A stretch of 7,415 bases of DNA from Candidatus Bathyarchaeota archaeon (GTDB taxonomy: Archaea; Thermoproteota; Bathyarchaeia; TCS64), in assembly GCA_937877765.1 (NCBI GenBank), contig CALGBN010000535.1, positions 1 through 7,415 of the forward strand, in the 5' to 3' direction. A program made the position numbers and the translations under genes. Below, piece by piece: positions 1-5,940 of the stretch (the first letter of the stretch is position 1; each line of letters opens with the position of its first letter). Below the pieces are notes generated by a model. The model had not been told where the DNA came from. It saw only the letters and a program-made list of their open reading frames with translations, and searched no databases.

Positions 1-264
1 GATTGTGGGATCATCCTTGGGCATACCAAGCGCCACCACAACCACGCCGGCATCACCGATCCAAAGCTGTTTACGAGCCTTCTCAGCTAACTTCTTCTTG
101 GTGTCCGAGTCACGGACTATGATAAACTTCCAAGGCTGTTTGTTTCCAGCGCTTGGGGCGAGCCTAGCGGTCTCTAGTATGGTCTTGAGGTGGTCCTCGG
201 GTATTGGGTCTGGTTTGTATTTACGTACGCTTCTTCGTGTCTTGATTGCATCAATAACATTCAT
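1..264 (-). CDS. Nitroreductase family protein, C-terminal part missing (runs off window)
   Basis: Translating the minus strand from the ATG at 264 gives 88 residues with no stop before the window edge, so only the N-terminal part is present. It opens MNVIDAIKTRRSVRKYKPDP, the classic start of the nitroreductase fold, with the FMN-phosphate-binding Arg/Ser cluster at R10, R11, S12 and R14. The second family signature is at residues 36-45 (A-P-S-A-G-N-K-Q-P-W). Such proteins bind FMN and usually use NAD(P)H to reduce nitro groups, quinones or flavins, or serve special roles such as dehalogenation; the substrate cannot be told from this fragment. Full-length members usually have about 170-220 residues, so roughly half is missing. 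The start is supported by a TATA box centred about 28 bases upstream. It is divergent from the M81 hydrolase gene. The family call is firm; the subfamily is not. Confidence 0.93.
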   Translation of the reverse strand, partial: MNVIDAIKTRRSVRKYKPDPIPEDHLKTILETARLAPSAGNKQPWKFIIVRDSDTKKKLAEKARKQLWIGDAGVVVVALGMPKDDPTI

Positions 265-277
265 ACTGAAAACACGG

Positions 278-287
278 AGATCGATCT
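278..287. promoter_or_regulatory. Perfect 10-bp palindrome in nitroreductase promoter, candidate operator
   Basis: AGATCGATCT is its own reverse complement. It lies between the TATA box of the nitroreductase gene (289-294) and its start codon (264), where archaeal repressors often bind. A related GATCG-containing inverted repeat occupies a similar place in the hypD promoter (5919-5932). A 10-bp palindrome can arise by chance, so the operator role is inference. Confidence 0.3.
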
Positions 288-288
288 A

Positions 289-294
289 CTTAAA
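289..294 (-). promoter_or_regulatory. TATA box of the nitroreductase gene
   Basis: On the minus strand this reads TTTAAG, centred about 28 bases before the ATG at 264. This is the normal archaeal distance from TATA box to transcription start, so the transcript is predicted to be leaderless or nearly so. Confidence 0.55.
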
Positions 295-314
295 CCCAAA
301 CCCATGGTTGAATC

Positions 315-320
315 TTTAAG
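315..320 (+). promoter_or_regulatory. TATA box of the M81 hydrolase gene
   Basis: TTTAAG is centred about 26 bases before the ATG at 343. It favours that start over the in-frame ATG at 304 and over longer upstream extensions, because the TATA box would then fall inside the coding sequence. Transcription is predicted to begin at or next to the start codon. Confidence 0.6.
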
Positions 321-342
321 CACCATCAACAATAAACTAAAC

Positions 343-1833
343 ATGACGTACAGGATAGCCGTGGCAGACTTCAGCCACGAGACCCTAACATTCTGCCCAG
401 AACCCACAGACCTCAAGGCATGGGAGGAAGGCACCATAAAATACGGGCCAGAAACCCTCAACACCGAGGGCGAAGGACAAACCTACATCAGCGGCTTCAA
501 GGACGCATTCGAGAATGAGGAAGACTTCGAGCTAGTGGGTATACTGGACGCAGGATGGCCCAAAACCACTGGATATGGTAGCTGGGTAAGCACTGAGGCG
601 TTTGATGTAATCACAGGTAGAATAACCTCAAGACTAGGTGAACTCAGACAAGTTGACGGTGTCTATCTTTCGCTACATGGTGCGATGGCTGTAACCAATG
701 TTCCACGCCCAGAAGCCGAGATAGTAAGACGCGTAAGGAAGGTGGTGGGTGATGTGCCCATCATGGTTACTTTTGATCTTCACGCCAACGAGGACATCGA
801 GATGGCACACGCAGCCGACGCAGTGTTCGTTTTAAAGACGTATCCACATCTGGACAGCCATATCATTGGACGTAAGGCTGGAGAATGCATGATTAAGACC
901 CTCCGGGGAGAATTCAAACCCACCATGGCTTACAGGAAACCAAAAGTGGTCTCAGCAAGCGTATTCCAGGCATCAGAGTTCCCACCCATGAAACACGTCT
1001 ATGATAGGTGCAGGGAATGGGAGAAGAAAGGCGTCTTCTGCGCATCAGTGGCCCCGGGATTCGCATACGCTGATGTCCCAGACCTAGGAGCAAGCGTATT
1101 CGTAGTCACCAACGATGACCACGAGCTTGCCGAGGAATGCGCCCAAGACATCCACGACCTAATATGGAGTCTACGCGAAGAATTAACTCGGAAGTTACCC
1201 GGTGCCAAGGACGGTGTAGCTCAGGTATTAGACATGATCAAGAAAGGCACAAAGCCCATCACAATCGCGTACCATGATGAGCGCCTTGGTGACGGAACCC
1301 ATGTACTCAGAGAACTGCTGGATCAGAGTGCGGAGAACTGGTGTGATACCTGTCTAGCCGACCCAACGGCTCTCTATGAAATGAATGAGAAAAACAAGGT
1401 GGGAGACACTGTTGAGTATACGATGGGCGCATGGCTCCACGAGATCAGTGGAAAACCAGTCAAAGTCAAGGGCAAGATAGAATACCTAGGACCACTGGAG
1501 TGGATAGAGACAGGTCCCATGGGGCGAGGCGCTGAGCGGATAATAGACCTCGTGGCTATGCTTGACCTCGGTAAAAACAGGCATCTCGTAGTTACTGAGA
1601 GACTATATGCTCCAATGAGCGCTGACCCGTTGAAGGTAATGGGTCTTGACATGGATTCATTGGATATCGTGGTTTTGAAGAGCCGTGTACACCATAAGGC
1701 ATGGTGGGATACTTGGAGCACTGTTGACTTCCCTGTTGATCCACCGGGACTTGGACCAGCCAACCTAGGGTTACTAGAGTATACCCATCTTGCTTGGGAC
1801 CTTTATCCTATAGGTGAAAAGTACCGGAAGTAG
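343..1833 (+). CDS. M81 family metallopeptidase / MlrC-like hydrolase
   Basis: A 496-residue protein of the M81 (MlrC, formerly DUF1485) family, named for the enzyme that cleaves linearised microcystin; most members have no known substrate. The N-terminus (RIAVADFSHETLTF) matches the family opening, with H12 and E13. Other recognisable motifs are LHGAM at 111-115, FDLHAN at 144-149 (D145 and H147, expected zinc ligands) and TYPHLD at 166-171 (H169, expected zinc ligand). The MlrC C-terminal domain is visible near the end (SRVHHKAWW, then the PPGL and GPANL region). The glycine-rich loop I expect before the C-terminal domain is replaced by YHDERLGDGT at 310-319. The reading frame stays open back to 190, but the ATG at 343 is chosen because the family motif starts there and a TATA box lies 26 bases upstream. 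There is no signal peptide, so it is probably cytoplasmic. The protein is full length. Confidence 0.9.
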   Translation: MTYRIAVADFSHETLTFCPEPTDLKAWEEGTIKYGPETLNTEGEGQTYISGFKDAFENEEDFELVGILDAGWPKTTGYGSWVSTEAFDVITGRITSRLGELRQVDGVYLSLHGAMAVTNVPRPEAEIVRRVRKVVGDVPIMVTFDLHANEDIEMAHAADAVFVLKTYPHLDSHIIGRKAGECMIKTLRGEFKPTMAYRKPKVVSASVFQASEFPPMKHVYDRCREWEKKGVFCASVAPGFAYADVPDLGASVFVVTNDDHELAEECAQDIHDLIWSLREELTRKLPGAKDGVAQVLDMIKKGTKPITIAYHDERLGDGTHVLRELLDQSAENWCDTCLADPTALYEMNEKNKVGDTVEYTMGAWLHEISGKPVKVKGKIEYLGPLEWIETGPMGRGAERIIDLVAMLDLGKNRHLVVTERLYAPMSADPLKVMGLDMDSLDIVVLKSRVHHKAWWDTWSTVDFPVDPPGLGPANLGLLEYTHLAWDLYPIGEKYRK

Positions 1834-1862
1834 CGTTTTTTCATTTATTCATCAATTTTTTA
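1834..1862 (+). terminator. T-rich terminator after the M81 gene
   Basis: Directly after the stop codon there are two runs of six T (1836-1841 and 1856-1861) with no clear hairpin. Archaeal RNA polymerase commonly terminates at oligo-T tracts alone. The next gene has its own promoter just downstream, so termination here is plausible. Confidence 0.5.
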
Positions 1863-1890
1863 TACAATATGTAATTAAACATTGAATAAT

Positions 1891-1897
1891 TTTTTAT
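1891..1897 (+). promoter_or_regulatory. TATA box of the small membrane protein gene
   Basis: TTTTTAT is centred about 26 bases before the GTG at 1920. This spacing is what supports the unusual GTG start and predicts a leaderless mRNA beginning at or near that GTG. Confidence 0.5.
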
Positions 1898-1919
1898 GTT
1901 CTGGAACTAACAAATACTC

Positions 1920-2471
1920 GTGTCTGATCAAAACAGTCTTGTCTGGTATATCAACATCTCACATCTGAACAAGTACCTATTCCTCGACATAATGAAGGCA
2001 CTTGGAGCAGCCGCAGCACTATTACTTGTGATTCAGTTGCTCCCAATCGGACAATCAGCAACTACACTTTCAACGATAATAATGGCGGGACTCGTTTTCT
2101 GGGGGGTAGCCTTGGTTATCAAGTTATTCACAGCATTCAACGGACATAGTATCCGCTTTACACTAAACGAGGAAGGAGTAACCGCCATGGCTAACGAGGG
2201 AAAACTAGGGCTCAGCCATGTAGCAAGACAAGTCTCAACCATGAAATGGGGCCCAATGCACGCAGGCTCCATGAGAGCAGAGAACATTGAACCAGAAAAG
2301 ACTCAACTAAGTTGGAACAATGTCACTAGTGTGAAAGTTGACAAGGAGAGCCGAGTAATATCCCTCCGAAAAGGAAACCTTGGCTCTATGCGGCTTTACT
2401 GCAGCGAGGATAACTTTGAAACTGTGCTTGGGGTAGTATACGATAAATGTAGCCTGATGCAGGTGGCTTAG
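1920..2471 (+). CDS. Two-helix membrane protein with a cytosolic C-terminal domain, unknown function
   Basis: A 183-residue protein I do not recognise as a named family. Two hydrophobic segments are visible at about residues 23-45 and 50-72, separated by a short polar turn (QSATT). They form a helical hairpin in the membrane. The rest (about 77-183) is soluble, with alternating short beta-like stretches (IRFTLNEEGVTAM, TQLSWNNVTSVKV, RVISLRKGN, SMRLYCSEDNFETVL). Two helices followed by a beta-rich domain resemble bacterial PH-like proteins of the YcxB type, but this is a fold guess from pattern only. The GTG start is chosen because the TATA box is 26 bases upstream and no Shine-Dalgarno sequence is evident. 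Starting at the later ATG (M25) would cut into the first helix. It sits between the two hydrolase genes on the same strand, apparently with its own promoter. The evidence that it is a real gene is the promoter, the codon pattern and the membrane topology. Confidence 0.75.
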   Translation: MSDQNSLVWYINISHLNKYLFLDIMKALGAAAALLLVIQLLPIGQSATTLSTIIMAGLVFWGVALVIKLFTAFNGHSIRFTLNEEGVTAMANEGKLGLSHVARQVSTMKWGPMHAGSMRAENIEPEKTQLSWNNVTSVKVDKESRVISLRKGNLGSMRLYCSEDNFETVLGVVYDKCSLMQVA

Positions 2472-2488
2472 TGTTCATTTTTCCATTA

Positions 2489-2500
2489 CAGATTAATCTG
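2489..2500. promoter_or_regulatory. Perfect 12-bp palindrome upstream of the first DUF6282 gene
   Basis: CAGATTAATCTG equals its own reverse complement. It lies in the 86-base gap before the hydrolase gene, centred about 37 bases upstream of that gene's TATA box, a position suited to an activator or an Lrp-type regulator. It could instead be the foot of a weak terminator for the preceding gene, whose stop is 18 bases upstream and is followed by a five-T run at 2478-2482. Confidence 0.35.
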
Positions 2501-2527
2501 GTGGATATTCATTGAATCGTGGATTAT

Positions 2528-2536
2528 CTTTTAAAC
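2528..2536 (+). promoter_or_regulatory. TATA box of the first DUF6282 gene
   Basis: CTTTTAAAC is a near-ideal archaeal TATA element centred 26 bases before the ATG at 2558, predicting a leaderless transcript. It is the clearest TATA element in the window, together with the one before hypD. Confidence 0.65.
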
Positions 2537-2557
2537 AATCATTCCACCCTATAGCCC

Positions 2558-3547
2558 ATGTTACCCGAAGGACGATCATTCCAGAAAAGTAAAGACCTCC
2601 TAAGAGACGCCATAGACATCCATATTCATGCTGGGCCTCACCTAACCACAAGCCCAAGAAGCGTCACACCCGTTGAGGCAGCCCTACAAGCTCGCCGCGC
2701 AGGAATGAAGGCAATAGTCTACATGGACGTATTCCAGATGAGCAACGGCACAGCCCAGATAGTAAACGAGGTAGTGCCAGACTTCAAGACCTATGGAGGA
2801 ATCAACCTCAACACAGTGTTTGGAGGCATAAACCCACGAGCCGTAAGAACAAGCCTCACCTACGCTGGTGGAGCAAAATACGTTGCATTCGGTACTCACA
2901 GCACCCACTGGATGACCAGCCGCGAGGGACACTATATTGATGGCGAGTTCAAACCATTCCACACATTTGATGAGAAATTCAAACGAGAAGAACTTGGACG
3001 CTCAATCAAGATACCAGTTGACGAGGCACCAACACCAGAAATAGTCGAAATACTAGAGATGGTGGCAGCACACCCAGACGTCTACTTGATTACTGGCCAT
3101 GTATCAGCACCCGAAGCAGTCAGACTTGTGGAGCTAGGGCACGAGTACGGCATAAAGAAGATGGTAGTAAGCAGCACCATATTCAAGATAGCAACCATGG
3201 ACCAGCTTGCCCACATGGCAGAGCTCGGAGCCTATATTGAATACACACTTGCCGCATATGGAGCCAGCAGCGGAACACGCAAAACAGACTATTACGCGGA
3301 GATCAAGTACGCAAGCGACTCTATCCCAAGCAACTTACCAAAAACAAGCGTCAAGACAGTAGCCAAGCACATCAACGAGCTAGGAGCCGAAAACTGCATC
3401 ATAGCCACAGACTTCGGAGTCTATACCCTACCACCACCAGTGGAGGGACTACGTGAGTTCATCGCGTTACTGCTGGACCTCGGATTAACTGATGAGCAGA
3501 TAAAAACAGTTGTGCAGGAAAACCCTGCAAAGCTTCTAGGATTATAG
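2558..3547 (+). CDS. DUF6282 family metal-dependent hydrolase (amidohydrolase-like), copy 1
   Basis: A 329-residue TIM-barrel-type metal-dependent hydrolase. The metal-binding DxHxH motif is at D20, H22, H24, followed by AGPH. Further likely ligands are H114 (GTHST), H181 (ITGHVS) and D285 (ATDFG), in the order expected for amidohydrolase-like enzymes. Family-typical stretches are LNTVFGGINPRAV (84-96) and the closing NPAKLLGL. The substrate is unknown; hydrolysis of an amide, ester or cyclic amide bond is likely from the superfamily. In the usual family pattern, as I recall it, a Lys lies on the second strand (VLK); here that stretch reads IVYMDVF, as in its neighbour. The protein is cytoplasmic with no signal peptide. 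It is a close paralogue of the convergent gene at 3542-4543, and the two share their last six bases. Starting at the ATG gives the same LPEGRSF opening as the paralogue. Confidence 0.85.
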   Translation: MLPEGRSFQKSKDLLRDAIDIHIHAGPHLTTSPRSVTPVEAALQARRAGMKAIVYMDVFQMSNGTAQIVNEVVPDFKTYGGINLNTVFGGINPRAVRTSLTYAGGAKYVAFGTHSTHWMTSREGHYIDGEFKPFHTFDEKFKREELGRSIKIPVDEAPTPEIVEILEMVAAHPDVYLITGHVSAPEAVRLVELGHEYGIKKMVVSSTIFKIATMDQLAHMAELGAYIEYTLAAYGASSGTRKTDYYAEIKYASDSIPSNLPKTSVKTVAKHINELGAENCIIATDFGVYTLPPPVEGLREFIALLLDLGLTDEQIKTVVQENPAKLLGL

Positions 3548-4543
3548 GTGAGGTAGACCCAGAATCGTCTCTGGGTTTGTCTTACTCAGTTTTCTAATGT
3601 CTTCTTGGGGTACGCCCATATCGAGGAGACATGCTATGAACTCTCTGAAGCCTTCTACTGGTTCAGGCAGCGTGTAAACGCCGAAATCGGTGCAGATAAC
3701 ACAATGTTCTGCGCCAAGCTCCATGATCTGTTCAGCAACATGCTTTACTCCGCCTTCTTCAGTTCCACTCATTCCCTCGTCTATTGAAGCGTACTCGCGT
3801 TCAACATAGTAGTGAGTCTTTGGGATCGTAGTAGTATGTGTATATGCTGCAAGTGTGTACTCTATGAAAGCGCCCTTATCCACCATGTACTGAAGCTGAT
3901 CCATAGACGCGATCTTGGTCACCGCGCTGCTTACAACCACTTTCTCGATGCCATACTCTTCAGCGAAATCAACTAGCCTTACACCCTCATCTGCTGAGAC
4001 GTGCCCAGTGATCATATACACATGGGGATTATCAGCGATCAACTTCAATATCTCGTCAAGCTCAGGACTCGGAGCCTCATCAGGGATTCTGATGCATCTG
4101 TCCAGTTCCTCTGTTTTGAACTTGGGGTATAACTCGCTCAGGGGTACAAACTTGTCGTCAATTACTCTGCCTTCTCTGGCCGCTTGATAATATGTGCTGT
4201 GGGCTCCGAAGCTGATGTACTTGGCTCCGTCGCCATACTTGAGCGCTGTCTTCACTGCCCGTGGATTCATACCACCGTACACAGTGTTGAGAATCAAGCC
4301 ACCATAGACCTTGAAATCAGGGACCTCCCTGTTTACAAGCCACGCAGTTCCGTTACTCATCTCGAACACATCCATATAGACTATGGACTGCATGCCTGCG
4401 TCTCTTGCCTTTCTTGCGGCTTGAAATGGATCTACTCTACGTGGGCTGCTGAATATGTGGGGCCCAGCGTGTACGTGAATATCAATGCTGTTTTTGAGCA
4501 ACTCCTGTGACAGCTCAAAACTTCTTCCCTCTGGTAGTATCAT
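3542..4543 (-). CDS. DUF6282 family metal-dependent hydrolase (amidohydrolase-like), copy 2
   Basis: A 333-residue paralogue of the convergent gene at 2558-3547, roughly 55-60% identical by eye over nearly the full length. The metal-site residues are kept: D21, H23, H25, then H115 (AHST), H181 (ITGHVS) and D286 (CTDFG). Identical blocks include IVYMDVF, MSNGTA, IEYTLAAY and TDFGVYTLP. The copies differ most at about 116-150 and 235-268, likely substrate-facing loops, so they may act on different substrates. The ATG at 4543 aligns its LPEGRSF opening with copy 1, allowing one extra residue (Ile). It uses more T-ending codons than copy 1, so the duplication is not recent or one copy came from elsewhere. 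It lies 94 bases downstream of the MFS gene on the same strand but has its own likely TATA box. Confidence 0.85.
   Translation of the reverse strand: MILPEGRSFELSQELLKNSIDIHVHAGPHIFSSPRRVDPFQAARKARDAGMQSIVYMDVFEMSNGTAWLVNREVPDFKVYGGLILNTVYGGMNPRAVKTALKYGDGAKYISFGAHSTYYQAAREGRVIDDKFVPLSELYPKFKTEELDRCIRIPDEAPSPELDEILKLIADNPHVYMITGHVSADEGVRLVDFAEEYGIEKVVVSSAVTKIASMDQLQYMVDKGAFIEYTLAAYTHTTTIPKTHYYVEREYASIDEGMSGTEEGGVKHVAEQIMELGAEHCVICTDFGVYTLPEPVEGFREFIACLLDMGVPQEDIRKLSKTNPETILGLPHL
3557..3576. terminator. Inverted repeat just past the copy 1 stop, possible hairpin terminator
   Basis: ACCCAGA (3557-3563) and TCTGGGT (3570-3576) are perfect 7-base inverted arms around a 6-base loop. They begin nine bases after the stop of copy 1 and are followed on the plus strand by TTGTCTT. 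Because the genes converge, the repeat lies within the last codons of copy 2. It could stop readthrough into the opposing gene, but the downstream T-run is weak. Confidence 0.35.
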
Positions 4544-4637
4544 GAATATCCTGAACAGATAGGGTTTATTGGATAAAAACTACTCCATAAAACAGACAAT
4601 TCATAGATAAAACATCAAAATAAAGCCGTCCAATGGA
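4544..4637 (-). promoter_or_regulatory. Gap between MFS gene and DUF6282 copy 2, with a TATA box at 4573-4579
   Basis: On the minus strand TTTTTAT (4573-4579) is centred about 33 bases before the ATG at 4543, which predicts a leader of only a few bases. The left part of the gap is T-rich on the minus strand (about 4595-4630, with several runs of three or four T), which may terminate the MFS transcript. No strong hairpin is seen. The two genes may still be partly co-transcribed. Confidence 0.4.
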
Positions 4638-5816
4638 TTACTCTATCTTAACCCCAAACCTGAGAATAGCCAAACCAATAAAGTTCACAACCACAGCGAT
4701 ATTGAATATACTACGGAAACCCATCAACTCGGCAAGATAACCAGCAACAACTGGAGTAATCGCCCCAATAACGCTACCCGGCATAAAAAACAACGCATAC
4801 CCGAGTCCCCGCTGTTTTCTAGGCGTCAACCGCGCCATAATCGCGCTCCTCGCCGCCATACCCAACACACCGGAGAACCCATACAGGATGTATAACCCCA
4901 TAAACAACATGTTACTTGGTACTTGGAACGAGATAGCCAGAAAACTGAACGCCACAAAGAGCGATATCTCTAACCAGTTCTTATCCCCTAGACGTGCAGC
5001 CATATATCCTCCTATGGGGGCTGCGATTAAGCCACTCAATGTGTTGGTGCTTGATATGAAAGAGGCTAACGCTAACTCCATACCCCTGATATCCTGAAGA
5101 TACAGCACTAAGAACGTGGTAATCATGCTTGTGCCTATGGTTCTGAAAGCCTGATAGGTTAGGAACAATACGAGGTTCTTGGTGAGGAATCGTTCACTGT
5201 CACCTGTTTCCTCAGGCTCATTTGCCTTTTTATCCTCCGGCTTATCAGCGGGAAGCCTGAGAACCATAATAATCCCAACAATCATTGGCGCAGCAAGGAA
5301 AAGATAGACCTGCCTCCACTGCCAAGCCAAAACACCCACCAATAAACTTACAGACAGAGGCCCAAGAGCATGACCAAGAGTACCTCCAGCTCCATGGAGT
5401 CCCAGAGCTTTGGCCCTGTCCTCTGGTTTAAACATGATTGTGGTAGCCGCGTAGCTTGCTGGGTGATAAATTGAGGTATTTATGTAGATCAAGCTAACAG
5501 CAACAACAAGCATCCACGGAGCCGTAGCCGTCCCAGCGATTACCCCACCCGCCACCGTGAATAAAAGACTCAATAAGAGCATCTTCTTGGGGCCAAACCT
5601 GTCTGATAGAAGCCCTACAGGGATACCTAGTAGAGCTGAGCTCAATGATGGAATTGCTGCAATGAGTCCAAGCTGCTGTAAGCTCAAGTTAAACTCGTTT
5701 CTCAATTCACCGAATATAGCCGTGTGCACGCCACTTGGTAGATGCGTCAAAACATGAGTGAACGCCATCACCAGCAGCCCATAGCTGATTACAGTGCTCT
5801 TTTTCTTTTCAGTCAA
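4638..5816 (-). CDS. MFS transporter, substrate unknown
   Basis: A 392-residue major facilitator superfamily permease. About 12 hydrophobic segments can be traced in two groups of six, separated by a charged cytoplasmic loop at about 189-213 (ADKPEDKKANEPEETGDSER). The MFS motif A is clear at the loop after the second helix (GLLSDRFGPKK, 68-78). The stretch from 115 to 152 (SIYHPASYAATT, then GLHGAGGTLGHALGP) recalls the fosmidomycin-resistance/nitrate-type branches, but the substrate cannot be assigned. Histidines at 21, 25, 31, 118, 141 and 149 in or near helices are noticeable. The start is TTG at 5816: a GAGG lies seven bases upstream, and no in-frame ATG occurs nearby upstream. The first ATG (M17) would remove part of helix one. 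It is divergent from hypD and upstream of a DUF6282 hydrolase on the same strand, so import of that enzyme's substrate is a reasonable guess. Confidence 0.88.
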   Translation of the reverse strand: MTEKKKSTVISYGLLVMAFTHVLTHLPSGVHTAIFGELRNEFNLSLQQLGLIAAIPSLSSALLGIPVGLLSDRFGPKKMLLLSLLFTVAGGVIAGTATAPWMLVVAVSLIYINTSIYHPASYAATTIMFKPEDRAKALGLHGAGGTLGHALGPLSVSLLVGVLAWQWRQVYLFLAAPMIVGIIMVLRLPADKPEDKKANEPEETGDSERFLTKNLVLFLTYQAFRTIGTSMITTFLVLYLQDIRGMELALASFISSTNTLSGLIAAPIGGYMAARLGDKNWLEISLFVAFSFLAISFQVPSNMLFMGLYILYGFSGVLGMAARSAIMARLTPRKQRGLGYALFFMPGSVIGAITPVVAGYLAELMGFRSIFNIAVVVNFIGLAILRFGVKIE

Positions 5817-5823
5817 ATTGGGG

Positions 5824-5827
5824 CCTC
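5824..5827 (-). promoter_or_regulatory. Shine-Dalgarno sequence supporting the TTG start of the MFS gene
   Basis: GAGG on the minus strand ends seven bases before TTG (5816-5814). It matches the CCUCC at the 3' end of 16S rRNA and decides this unusual start. Most other genes here look leaderless, so this gene would differ by having a short leader. Confidence 0.45.
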
Positions 5828-5853
5828 GAATGCCAGTTGGATGGATTTATGTA

Positions 5854-5862
5854 ATTTAAATA
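5854..5862 (-). promoter_or_regulatory. Likely TATA box of the MFS gene
   Basis: A TATTTAAAT element on the minus strand is centred about 42 bases before the TTG. It predicts transcription starting near 5831 and a leader of about 15 bases that contains the GAGG. An alternative, ACATAAATC, lies closer to the gene (about 5842-5850) and would shorten the leader. Confidence 0.45.
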
Positions 5863-5899
5863 TAGTTGAATCCCTCAACTACTGGATCATAAACCAGTA
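5863..5899. promoter_or_regulatory. Two stacked inverted repeats between the divergent MFS and hypD promoters
   Basis: TAGTTGA (5863-5869) pairs with TCAACTA (5875-5881) across five bases. TACTGG (5880-5885) pairs with CCAGTA (5894-5899) across eight bases. The first abuts the MFS TATA box and the second ends 12 bases before the hypD TATA box. Such placement suits a regulator controlling one or both genes, but binding is inference. Confidence 0.4.
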
Positions 5900-5910
5900 T
5901 TTTCGCTTAT

Positions 5911-5918
5911 TTTATATC
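5911..5918 (+). promoter_or_regulatory. TATA box of hypD
   Basis: TTTATATC, preceded by more T and A, is centred about 27 bases before the ATG at 5941. It predicts a leaderless hypD-acylphosphatase mRNA. Confidence 0.65.
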
Positions 5919-5932
5919 CGATCCTCTGATCG
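5919..5932. promoter_or_regulatory. Inverted repeat between hypD TATA box and start codon, candidate operator
   Basis: CGATC and GATCG are perfect 5-base arms around CTCT. A protein bound here would block the region between TATA box and predicted transcription start, the common mode of archaeal repression. It resembles the AGATCGATCT palindrome at 278-287 in content and placement. Confidence 0.35.
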
Positions 5933-5940
5933 TTTACCCT

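Noticed and set aside
291..303. Telomere-like TAAACCCAAACCC stretch
   Set aside because: Only two units of a short AC-rich word in a promoter region; no array and no reason to infer function.
5..319. Plus-strand open frame over the left end
   Set aside because: It is the shadow of the minus-strand nitroreductase, which is partial but has clear family motifs.
190..342. Longer N-terminal extension of the M81 protein from 190 or 304
   Set aside because: The family motif begins at the ATG at 343, the extension covers the divergent promoter region and overlaps the nitroreductase gene, and a TATA box lies 26 bases before 343.
1374..1763. 129-residue minus-strand open frame inside the M81 gene
   Set aside because: It is antisense to a well-supported conserved gene, has low-complexity Ser/Pro-rich composition, and no promoter or ribosome site was seen.
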